Origin: Bacillota bacterium
GTDB lineage: Bacteria > Bacillota > Sulfobacillia > Symbiobacteriales > ZC4RG38
Length of the DNA: 14,513 bases
Direction: 5' to 3'
Assembly (NCBI GenBank): GCA_003242505.1
Contig: QGUP01000015.1
Span: 1 to 14,513 of the forward strand
The notes below the pieces were generated by a model. The model worked only from the letters and a program-made list of their open reading frames with translations, ran no database searches and had not been told where the DNA came from. Shown here one piece after another: positions 6,530 to 12,629 of the stretch (within the stretch, counting starts at the first letter, position 1; every line of letters begins with the position of its first letter). Made by a program: the position numbers and the translations under genes.

Positions 6530-7852
6530 ATGAAGTGGGTCACAGTCAGCGAGCTCTACCAGCACGTCGGCGAGGACGTTGAACTGCGGGGCTGGGTCTA
6601 CAACTACCGCAGTTCCGGCAAGATCCAGTTCATCATCCTCCGGGACGGCACCGGCCTCTGCCAGTGCGTCGTCTTCAAGAACGACGTCTCCGAGGAGGTC
6701 TTCGAGCAGGCCAAGCGGCTCACCCAGGAGTCCTCGGTCATCGTCCGGGGTACGGTCCGGGAGGATGCCCGGGCCCCCGGCGGGTACGAACTCGGGGTAA
6801 AGGACCTGGAAGTGGTCCAGGTCGCCGACCTGGACTACCCCATCACCCTGAAGGAGCACGGCATCGAATTTCTCATGGACCACCGGCACCTCTGGATCCG
6901 GACCCCCCGGCAGGTGGCGATCCTCCGGATCCGGAACGAGATTACCCGGGCGATGCACGACTTCCTCCAGGAGCGGGGCTTTGTGCTGACCGAATCCCCC
7001 ATCCTGATGGGGACCGCCGCGGAGGGCACCACCACCCTCTTTGAGACCCAGTACGTCAGCGGCGAACCGGCCTACCTCAGCCAGTCCGGGCAGTTGTACG
7101 TCGAGGCCACCGCGATGGCCCTGGGCCGGGTCTACACCTTTGGCCCCACCTTCCGGGCGGAGAAGTCCAAGACCCGGCGGCACCTGATCGAGTTCTGGAT
7201 GTGCGAGCCCGAGTGGGCCTTCGCCACCCACGAGGACAACCTCCGGCTTCAGGAGGAGATGGTCACCTACATCGTCCAGCGGGTCCTCTCCCGGCGGATG
7301 CGGGAGCTGGAAACCATCGGCCGGAACATCGAGCCCCTGAAGAAGGTGGAGCCGCCCTTCCCCCGGATCACCTACGACGAGGCCCTGGAGCTCTTGAAGG
7401 AGATCCACGCCCGGACTCCCGACGCCGACTGGCAGCCGATCCCCTGGGGCGAGGACTTCGGCGCTCCCCACGAGACCGCCCTGGCGCTCCACTTCGACAA
7501 GCCGGTCTTCGTGGAGAAGTTCCCGGCCAAGGTCAAGGCCTTCTACATGCAGCCCGACCCCGAGCGGCCGGAAGTGGTCCTCGCCGCCGACCTGCTGGCG
7601 CCGGAGGGGTACGGCGAGATCATCGGCGGCAGCCAGCGGATCCACGACCCGGAACTCCTCCGGCAGCGGCTCCGGGAGCACAACCTGCCCGAGGAGACCT
7701 ACCGGTGGTACCTGGACCTGCGCCGGTTCGGGAGCGTCCCCCACTCGGGCTTCGGCATCGGGGTGGAGCGGACGGTGGCCTGGATCTGCGGCCTCGACCA
7801 CGTCCGGGAGGCCATCCCCTTCCCCCGGCTGCTCAACCGCCTGGCCCCCTGA
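6530..7852 (+). CDS. asnS: Asparaginyl-tRNA synthetase
   Basis: A 440-residue class IIb aminoacyl-tRNA synthetase, which charges tRNA-Asn with asparagine in the cytoplasm. Residues about 1-100 form the OB-fold anticodon-binding domain (VELRGWVYNYRSSGKIQFIILRDGTG). The catalytic core carries motif 1 around 138-158, motif 2 FRAEKSKTRRHLIEFWM (208-224) and motif 3 GFGIGVERTVAWICG (407-421). The RHLIEFWMCEPE wording after motif 2 is that of AsnRS, where AspRS has a different EFT-type sequence, so the amino-acid call is firm. Length is normal for bacterial AsnRS. The start ATG has AGGAGG (6517-6522) seven bases upstream. The gene has its own promoter and a terminator 150 bp after its stop. The TGA lies inside the first unit of an 18-bp tandem array. 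Confidence 0.97.
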   Translation: MKWVTVSELYQHVGEDVELRGWVYNYRSSGKIQFIILRDGTGLCQCVVFKNDVSEEVFEQAKRLTQESSVIVRGTVREDARAPGGYELGVKDLEVVQVADLDYPITLKEHGIEFLMDHRHLWIRTPRQVAILRIRNEITRAMHDFLQERGFVLTESPILMGTAAEGTTTLFETQYVSGEPAYLSQSGQLYVEATAMALGRVYTFGPTFRAEKSKTRRHLIEFWMCEPEWAFATHEDNLRLQEEMVTYIVQRVLSRRMRELETIGRNIEPLKKVEPPFPRITYDEALELLKEIHARTPDADWQPIPWGEDFGAPHETALALHFDKPVFVEKFPAKVKAFYMQPDPERPEVVLAADLLAPEGYGEIIGGSQRIHDPELLRQRLREHNLPEETYRWYLDLRRFGSVPHSGFGIGVERTVAWICGLDHVREAIPFPRLLNRLAP

Positions 7853-7965
7853 GGAGCCCCGAGCTCTGTGGAGGTTCGATCCCCTGAGGAGCCCCGACCC
7901 CCCGGGGGAGGCTCGACGCCCTGTGGCGGCTCGACCCCCGGGGGAGGCTCGACCCCTGCGGAGCG
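7846..7965. repeat. 18-bp tandem array that starts at the asnS stop codon
   Basis: Six and a half degenerate units: 7846-7862, 7863-7880, 7881-7898, 7899-7917, 7918-7935, 7936-7953 and a partial one to 7965. The consensus is close to CCCCTGGGGAGGCTCGAC. The first unit contains the last Pro codon and TGA of asnS. Units at 7899 and 7936 are nearly the same, so the array was partly homogenised. The 18-bp period keeps a reading frame open, but the composition is low-complexity Gly/Ser/Thr/Pro and no gene is supported. Confidence 0.8.
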
Positions 7966-8002
7966 TGTGGCCGCCGGCACCGGCCCGGCGGCCTTCCCGC
8001 TT

Positions 8003-8032
8003 TCCCGGGAGTTCCTACCCGGGACCTTTTTT
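8003..8032 (+). terminator. Rho-independent terminator after asnS
   Basis: TCCCGGG (8003-8009) pairs with CCCGGGA (8018-8024) around an 8-nt loop. Two C residues and then six T residues (8027-8032) follow. This is the cleanest U-tract in the window. It lies 150 bp downstream of asnS, beyond the 18-bp array. Confidence 0.8.
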
Positions 8033-8083
8033 CGGGGATCGGGCACTTCCGGAGACCGTACTTTTCCGGGGACCGGACGCCCA
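8033..8083. repeat. Degenerate 17-bp tandem array, three copies
   Basis: Three 17-bp units at 8033-8049, 8050-8066 and 8067-8083 share the form CGGGGACCGGACTTTTC with several changes each. The preceding 17 bases (8016-8032), which form the right half of the terminator, look like a further diverged unit. The rest of this gap, 8084-8256, holds an SD for the next gene; otherwise I see no promoter and no gene in it. Confidence 0.5.
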
Positions 8084-8256
8084 TGGCGCCTCGGACCCTC
8101 GGCCCCGGCCGGGATGGGACCCCGGTCCTCACCCCCGAACAATTCCCCGGCACCCGGAAGGAGTTTCCGCCGGGCTGTTGAAAGAGGGATTGCGGCGGAC
8201 ACCCACACCAACCGGACCCCCGATTCGTGCTCCAAAGGCCGAGGGAGGGCGCGCCC

Positions 8257-9219
8257 ATGGCCGGTGAATTGGAAACAATCGGAAAGAAGTTGCGGCAAGC
8301 GCGGGAAGCCCAGGGGTTGACCCTGGCCATGGCCGAGGACGCCACGAAGATCCGCAAGAAGTACCTCCTGGCCCTGGAAGAGGGGCGGGAATCGGACCTC
8401 CCCGGTGAAGTCTACACCAAGGGATTTCTCCGGTCCTATGGCAATTTCCTGGGGCTGGACGGTGACGCCCTGGTCCAGGAGTACAAGGCCCTCAAGGCCC
8501 AGGCCCGGGAGGGAGAGGCCGGCGGAGCCCGCCAGGGAGCCGGGACTCTGGAAGCAGGCCGAGTTTCTGCTGGGGCTGGCCGAGCCGGCCGGCCGTCCCC
8601 TGGGGCTGAGGGGCCCTGGGCCGGGACCGGCACGCCCACCCCGACCGCGGGCTTCCCCGGGGTCTCACGCCGGCGGGCGGGGGCTCCGGCCGGGCCGACG
8701 GCCGGTGGGTGGGTCCGGTGGGCCCTGGCGGTCCTGGTCGCCGGTCTGGGCTTGATCGTCGGCTGGTACGTCCTGGTCTCCGGCCGGGGCGAGGAGAGCG
8801 CCGCCCCTCCGGCGGGGGAAGGGCCGGGCCTCCACGAGTCCTCGGCGTCGCTGGTGGAGACCCCGCCCGAGGAGGAGCCTCCGGCGACGGAGGAGCCCCC
8901 GGAGCCGGCCGTCCAGGTGGTCCGGGGGGAGCCGTACCGGGAGGCGGGGTCCTGGTGGGTGCCCATCACCGTGTCGCCCGGTCCCATCGAGGTGACCCTG
9001 GCGGTGAAGGAAGGGTATCGGGCCTGGTACCGGGTGGAGGCCGACGGCCAGCGGGTGGCGGAGGCGACCTGGCCGGGGGGCACGGTGAAGACGTACGTGG
9101 CCACGGAGCGGATGCGGCTCCACCTCGGGGACCTGGCCGCCATCACGGTCACCGTCAACGGCGTGGAGTTCGGACACTTCCCGGAACCTTACCGGCGGAT
9201 CGTCATTGAGGCCCGGTAG
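8257..9219 (+). CDS. rodZ: RodZ-like HTH / membrane / DUF4115 protein
   Basis: The 320-residue protein has the RodZ layout. A cytoplasmic HTH_25 domain covers residues 1-80 (IGKKLRQAREAQGLTLAMAED, then IRKKYLLALEEGRESDLPG and YTKGFLRSYGNFLGLD). A long Gly/Ala/Pro linker runs from about 85 to 150. One transmembrane helix (WALAVLVAGLGLIVGWYVLV, about 155-174) follows, then an acidic Pro/Glu stretch and an extracellular beta domain of DUF4115 type (about 225-320). RodZ links the MreB cytoskeleton to the membrane and helps set rod shape; that role is inferred from the architecture. ATG 8257 with AGGGAGGG (8242-8249) is preferred to the upstream GTG at 8227. A terminator follows the stop, so it is transcribed apart from the carboxypeptidase downstream. 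The stop context CCGGTAGCCCGGGAG (9213-9227) is found word for word in the 30-bp array (5270-5284). Confidence 0.83.
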   Translation: MAGELETIGKKLRQAREAQGLTLAMAEDATKIRKKYLLALEEGRESDLPGEVYTKGFLRSYGNFLGLDGDALVQEYKALKAQAREGEAGGARQGAGTLEAGRVSAGAGRAGRPSPGAEGPWAGTGTPTPTAGFPGVSRRRAGAPAGPTAGGWVRWALAVLVAGLGLIVGWYVLVSGRGEESAAPPAGEGPGLHESSASLVETPPEEEPPATEEPPEPAVQVVRGEPYREAGSWWVPITVSPGPIEVTLAVKEGYRAWYRVEADGQRVAEATWPGGTVKTYVATERMRLHLGDLAAITVTVNGVEFGHFPEPYRRIVIEAR

Positions 9220-9268
9220 CCCGGGAGCGGCCCGGGGCCTTCTCACTGCGGTCTGACCCCAAAGCGAC

Positions 9269-9300
9269 AGCCGCCCGTCCGGGCGGCTCCTTTCATTCTA
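9269..9300 (+). terminator. Rho-independent terminator after the RodZ-like gene
   Basis: AGCCGCCCG (9269-9277) and CGGGCGGCT (9280-9288) are perfect 9-bp complements. In practice this is a 7-bp stem with a 6-nt loop. CCTTTCATTCTATCT follows. It ends the rodZ transcript 50 bp after the stop. Directly after it a 15-bp sequence, ATCTAACCCGGGCTC (9300-9314), is repeated with two changes at 9315-9329. Confidence 0.75.
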
Positions 9301-9410
9301 TCTAACCCGGGCTCATCTAACCTGGTCTCTGGATCGGCCCTTCCCTTCCCGGGACCCGGGCATAGTTCGGGACCCGGTCCGGTACTCATCCTGGGAGGGG
9401 GAAGAGGTTT

Positions 9411-10781
9411 GTGAAGCGGAGATCCCGATGCCGGGAATCCCGGGGGTGGCCCCGGCTGGGCGGCTGGCTCCTCGGGCCGGCTCTGGCGCTGGTGGCAGCG
9501 ACAGTGACAGCGACAGCGCTGCTGTGGCGGCTGCCCGGGCCCGGGGTGGGCTCCAGGGGGCCGGAACCGGTGACACCCGCCGTGCTCCAGGCAGCCCCTG
9601 GGCAGGGTACCCGGAATGCCGCCCCTGGGTCGGGGACCCGGGGGGACAGGGCGGTGCCGGGCCGGCTTCCGGACGGGCTCCTGGCCCAGGTACCGCCCCC
9701 GCCCCGGCTGAGCGCCCGGGCCGCTATTCTGATGGACTGGCAGACCGGGCAGGTACTCCACGCCCGGGAGGCCCTCGCTCCCCGGCCGCCGGCCAGCACC
9801 ACCAAGATCCTGACTGCCCTCATCGCCCTGGAGCGGGGCCGGCTCAGCGACCGGGTGACCATCTCCCGGCGGGCGGCGGCCACGCCGGGGTCGAGCATGT
9901 CCCTCCGGGCCGGGGAGGTCTACACCCTCCACGACTTGCTCCGGGGGCTCCTGCTCCGGTCCGGCAACGACGCGGCGGTGGCCATCGCGGAGCACATCGC
10001 CGGCTCCGTGGAGGCCTTCGCGGCCCTGATGAATGAACGGGCCCGGGAACTGGGTGCCCGGCAGAGCCGGTTTCTCAACCCCCACGGCCTCCACCAGCCC
10101 GGCCACTACAGCACCGCCTACGACCTGGCCCTGATCGCCCGGCATGCCCTGGCCCACCCGGTCTTTGCCGACCTCGTGCGGCAGCGGGAGGCCCTGGTGG
10201 GCGAGGGGGCCAGGACCCGGGTGCTCAGCAACACCAACCGGCTCCTCTGGCATCTGCCGGGGGCAGACGGGGTGAAGACCGGCACCACCTCGGCGGCCGG
10301 CGAGTGCCTGGTCGCCTCTGCAACCCGGCCCGACCCGGAGACGGGCCTGGAGCAGAAGCTGATTGCCGTGGTGCTCGATGCCGACGCGCGGTGGGAGGAC
10401 TCCGCCGAACTGCTGAACTGGGGATTCGAGCATTTCCGGCTGGTGCCGGTGGCCAGCCCCGGGGACGGGCTGTGGGAGGTTCCGGTCCGGGGCGGCCGGG
10501 AGCCCCGGATTCGGGTGGCGCCCGCGGCACCGCTGGCGGTGGTGGTCCCCCGGTCCCTGGCTGGCGAGCCGGTGCTGACCCTCCGGCTGCCCCCGGCGGC
10601 CCCGGCCCCCGTCCGGCCCGGCACGCCCCTCGGGACCGCAGAGGTGGCCTGGGGGGACTGGGTGCTGCACCAGGTGCCCCTGGTTGCGGCAGAAGAGGTG
10701 GTGGGGGCGGGATGGGCGACGTGGCTCGTCCGGCCGGCGCTGCCCTGGCTCCGGTGGCTCGGCCGGCAGGGCTGGGTCTAG
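9411..10781 (+). CDS. D-alanyl-D-alanine carboxypeptidase (peptidase S11, DacF/PBP5-like)
   Basis: A 456-residue penicillin-binding carboxypeptidase that trims the terminal D-Ala from peptidoglycan stem peptides outside the membrane. The N-terminus has an arginine-rich start and then one hydrophobic segment (about 19-39), which is a signal peptide or signal anchor. A Pro/Gly-rich linker leads to the catalytic domain from about residue 100. All three active-site motifs are present: STTK (129-132, nucleophile S129), SGN (184-186) and KTG (289-291). A C-terminal beta domain (about 350-425) and a hydrophobic tail (about 430-456) resemble the membrane-anchoring end of the family. GTG 9411 has GGGAGGGGG (9393-9401) upstream and AGAGG closer in. 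The neighbouring rodZ-like gene also serves the cell wall, but a terminator separates them. Confidence 0.9.
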   Translation: MKRRSRCRESRGWPRLGGWLLGPALALVAATVTATALLWRLPGPGVGSRGPEPVTPAVLQAAPGQGTRNAAPGSGTRGDRAVPGRLPDGLLAQVPPPPRLSARAAILMDWQTGQVLHAREALAPRPPASTTKILTALIALERGRLSDRVTISRRAAATPGSSMSLRAGEVYTLHDLLRGLLLRSGNDAAVAIAEHIAGSVEAFAALMNERARELGARQSRFLNPHGLHQPGHYSTAYDLALIARHALAHPVFADLVRQREALVGEGARTRVLSNTNRLLWHLPGADGVKTGTTSAAGECLVASATRPDPETGLEQKLIAVVLDADARWEDSAELLNWGFEHFRLVPVASPGDGLWEVPVRGGREPRIRVAPAAPLAVVVPRSLAGEPVLTLRLPPAAPAPVRPGTPLGTAEVAWGDWVLHQVPLVAAEEVVGAGWATWLVRPALPWLRWLGRQGWV

Positions 10782-10869
10782 GGTGGGCATAAGGCATTAG
10801 ATGCAGACTTGTCTGTCGGGTTGTCTCCGTTGTTTATCCAATTGAAACGCTGGGTGGCAATGTGCTTTT

Positions 10870-10930
10870 CAACTTGGTATACTGTCTATGAGCGCTAGCG
10901 CTTAGGTGGTAACCAAGTTGTTACTTCCTT
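10870..10930 (+). promoter_or_regulatory. Long imperfect hairpin/nested palindrome upstream of nuoA
   Basis: CAACTTGGT (10870-10878) is the exact complement of ACCAAGTTG (10912-10920). Inside it TACTGTCTA (10880-10888) pairs with TAGGTGGTA (10903-10911) through six normal and three consecutive G-U pairs. At the centre lies the 12-bp perfect palindrome AGCGCTAGCGCT (10891-10902). The fold has only two small bulges (10879; 10889-10890) and about 21 bp in all. TTACTTCCTT follows, so one reading is a terminator for the carboxypeptidase gene; others are a leader element or operator of the nuo operon. The surrounding 10800-10985 is clearly richer in A+T than the genes. Confidence 0.6.
10875..10883 (+). 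promoter_or_regulatory. Possible extended -10 promoter of the nuo operon
   Basis: TGGTATACT (10875-10883) fits an extended -10 element. GTGGCA at 10854-10859 matches the -35 consensus at four of six positions with an 18-bp spacer. Transcription would start near 10890, at the edge of the 12-bp palindrome, which is a common place for an operator. It lies inside the left arm of the long hairpin, so promoter and transcribed hairpin cannot both be in use from the same start. The leader to nuoA would be about 200 nt. Confidence 0.35.
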
Positions 10931-11087
10931 CACGTGCCGGGTCACCAGTTGTTGTGGGCGACTTCGTTCCTTTGGTAACAAATCCGCGGGAAGAGGCTCC
11001 GGCGTGCGGTTCACCAGGGAGTGGGGCAGGAGGTCCCACCGCCGCGCCGCACGGAACCGGGGTGAGGTGGAGAGGAGGCCCTGAGGC

Positions 11088-11438
11088 GTGCACCCCTACT
11101 TGCCACTGGTCATCTACGCGGCCCTGGCTCTGGCGGTGCCGGTGGGGATCTCGATCGCGATCTCCCTGATCACGCCGAAAAAGCCCGAGCCGTCCAAGTA
11201 CCTGACTTATGAATCCGGTCATCCGACGGCACCGATGCTCGGGCGGTTCCCGGTCAAGTTCTACCTCGTGGCCATGCTCTTCGTCATCTTCGACGTGGAG
11301 GCGGCCTCCTTCTACCCCTGGGCGGTCAACCTGAGGGAGCTGGGGGTCTTCGGCCTGGTTGAGGCCCTGGTCTTCCTTCTGGTCCTGGCCGTCGGGTACG
11401 CCTACGTATGGAAGAAGGGGGGATTCCAGTGGCGCTGA
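11088..11438 (+). CDS. nuoA: NADH-quinone oxidoreductase subunit A
   Basis: A 116-residue membrane subunit of complex I, the proton-pumping NADH:quinone oxidoreductase. Three transmembrane helices are visible (about 5-29, 57-75 and 86-108). The family signature RFPVKFYLVAMLFVIFDVEA (53-72) is intact, with D69 and E71, and E92 sits in helix 3; these match the conserved acidic residues of E. coli NuoA (D79, E81, E102). The loop that often reads YECG is YESG here (S43). The start is GTG 11088, with AGGAGG (11073-11078) nine bases upstream. It is the first gene of a nuoA-B-C-D-E series and overlaps nuoB. Confidence 0.95.
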   Translation: MHPYLPLVIYAALALAVPVGISIAISLITPKKPEPSKYLTYESGHPTAPMLGRFPVKFYLVAMLFVIFDVEAASFYPWAVNLRELGVFGLVEALVFLLVLAVGYAYVWKKGGFQWR

Positions 11439-11926
11439 ACCTGCCACTGCCGGGCCTGAGCGACGAGCCTTACATGCTCACCACGGTGGAGAAGTTCACC
11501 CGCTGGGCGCAGGAGCACAGCATGTGGCCCCTTACCTTCGGCCTCGCCTGCTGTGCCATCGAGATGATGGCCCTGGTGACGCCCCGGTACGACGCCGCCC
11601 GGTTCGGCTCCGAGGCCTTCCGGGCCTCCCCTCGGCAGGCGGACCTGATGATCGTCTCCGGGCGGCTTTCCAATAAGATGGTGCCCGTGATCCGCCAGAT
11701 CTATGAGCAGATGGCCGAGCCCAAGTGGGTGATGGCCATGGGTGCTTGTGCCTCCAGCGGCGGCATCTTCGACAACTACGCGATCGTCCAGGGCGTGGAC
11801 CAGGTGATTCCGGTGGACATCTACGTCCCCGGCTGCCCGCCCACCCCGGACGCGGTCCTGGATGCCCTGCTGAAGCTCAAGGAGGCCGTCGGCAAGGGCT
11901 ACCGCAAGGGTGGTGTGCGCGCATGA
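11429..11926 (+). CDS. nuoB: NADH-quinone oxidoreductase subunit B
   Basis: A 165-residue subunit of the peripheral arm that holds iron-sulphur cluster N2, the last electron carrier before quinone. All four ligand cysteines are present: the tandem pair C41-C42 in FGLACCAIEMM, C107 in MGACASSGG and C136 in VPGCPPTPDA. GTG 11429 is chosen as start because it gives the usual NLPLPGLSDEPYMLTTVEKF opening and has an AAGGGGGG SD (about 11415-11422) six bases upstream. An ATG at 11408, seven codons earlier, is possible but lies deeper in nuoA. The gene overlaps the end of nuoA by 10 bases and shares ATGA with nuoC, which points to translational coupling. Confidence 0.95.
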   Translation: MALNLPLPGLSDEPYMLTTVEKFTRWAQEHSMWPLTFGLACCAIEMMALVTPRYDAARFGSEAFRASPRQADLMIVSGRLSNKMVPVIRQIYEQMAEPKWVMAMGACASSGGIFDNYAIVQGVDQVIPVDIYVPGCPPTPDAVLDALLKLKEAVGKGYRKGGVRA

Positions 11927-12474
11927 GCAAGGGACCCGGCTGGGCCGCCCTGGAAGAGCTGCGGCGGGAGGTTATTCCCGAAATTCTGAAGGCCTTCCCC
12001 GAGGGTGTTCGGGAACTGCCGACCCCCTTCGAGATCCCGCAGCTGCAGGCCGAGCCCGGGCAGATCCGGCCGCTGGCCCAGTGGCTGAAGGCCCGGGGCT
12101 TTAACATGCTCCTCGACCTGAGCGCGGTGGACTACTACCCCCACCGGCAGGGCGATGGCCGCTTCGAGGTGGTCTACCACTTCTTCGCCTGGCCTCAGCT
12201 CTGGAAGCTCCGGGTCCGGGTACCCGTGGGCGGGGAGCGGCCGGAGGTGGACAGCCTCTCGGACCTCTGGCCCAACGCCAACCCCGCGGAGCGGGAGGTC
12301 TGGGACCAGTTCGGCATCCGTTTCCGGGGCCACCCGAACCTGACCCGGATTCTCAACCCCGACGACTTTGAGGGGCATCCCCTGCGGAAGGACTTCCCCC
12401 TCCGGGGACACCGGGACCTTATCACCGACATCCCCCTGGCGGAGCGGAACCCGTACCAGCCCATCAAGGAGTGA
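11923..12474 (+). CDS. nuoC: NADH-quinone oxidoreductase subunit C
   Basis: A 183-residue subunit of the complex I connecting module (30-kDa subunit family). The signature runs through EREVWDQFGIRFRGHPNL (123-140) and RILNPDDFEGHPLRKDFPL (142-160), which is fully intact. LLDLSAVDYYP (63-73) matches the usual LxDLxAVDYP region. The start ATG overlaps the nuoB stop (ATGA, 11923-11926), with GGGTGGTG as SD just upstream. It is a separate gene and not fused to nuoD as in E. coli. The gap to nuoD is unusually long for this operon, about 155 bp, and is filled with a 14-bp tandem array. Confidence 0.95.
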   Translation: MSKGPGWAALEELRREVIPEILKAFPEGVRELPTPFEIPQLQAEPGQIRPLAQWLKARGFNMLLDLSAVDYYPHRQGDGRFEVVYHFFAWPQLWKLRVRVPVGGERPEVDSLSDLWPNANPAEREVWDQFGIRFRGHPNLTRILNPDDFEGHPLRKDFPLRGHRDLITDIPLAERNPYQPIKE

Positions 12475-12515
12475 CGGACCCGGACCATTCGCGACCCCGG
12501 GCCTTTGGGCGCAGG

Positions 12516-12614
12516 CAACCGGGATGGTCCCTTCGGGATGGTCCTATCGGCATCGGCCAATCGGCTTCGGCCACTCGGGACTAGGGTAACTGAGACAGGG
12601 CAATCGGGACAGAA
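12516..12614. repeat. Degenerate 14-bp tandem array between nuoC and nuoD, about seven copies
   Basis: Units lie at 12516-12530 (15 bp), 12531-12544, 12545-12558, 12559-12572, 12573-12586, 12587-12600 and 12601-12614. Most share the form NAWTCGGGANGGNC. The last unit runs into the nuoD ribosome binding site. GGACCAT at 12482-12488, before the array, can pair with ATGGTCC in the first two units (12524-12530 or 12538-12544), so alternative hairpins are possible in the mRNA between nuoC and nuoD. Confidence 0.7.
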
Positions 12615-12629
12615 GGAAGTGTGATTCGG

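Noticed and set aside
5012..7801. A 929-codon open frame on the - strand, antisense to DUF2089, DUF4097 and asnS
   Set aside because: It covers clear genes on the other strand, its product is low-complexity Pro/Gly/Leu/Asp/Val with no domain, and such frames are expected when third positions are almost always G or C.
8178..8206. TTGAAA as a -35 box for the rodZ-like gene
   Set aside because: At a 17-bp spacing the -10 position reads ACCCAC, which is not a promoter element.
7853..8320. Readthrough extension of asnS in frame through the TGA into the 18-bp array
   Set aside because: AsnRS is complete at its usual length, a strong terminator lies inside the extension, and the frame runs into the rodZ gene in another frame.
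9243..10790. A 515-codon - strand frame antisense to the carboxypeptidase
   Set aside because: Shadow frame with low-complexity sequence that also runs through the terminator region.
10842..10870. TTGAAA at 10842-10847 as a -35 box for nuo
   Set aside because: The matching -10 position reads CTTTTC; the TATACT further down is too far away (30 bp).
3699..12614. The tandem arrays as CRISPR
   Set aside because: Units are directly adjacent without unique spacers and differ from copy to copy; no cas genes are present.
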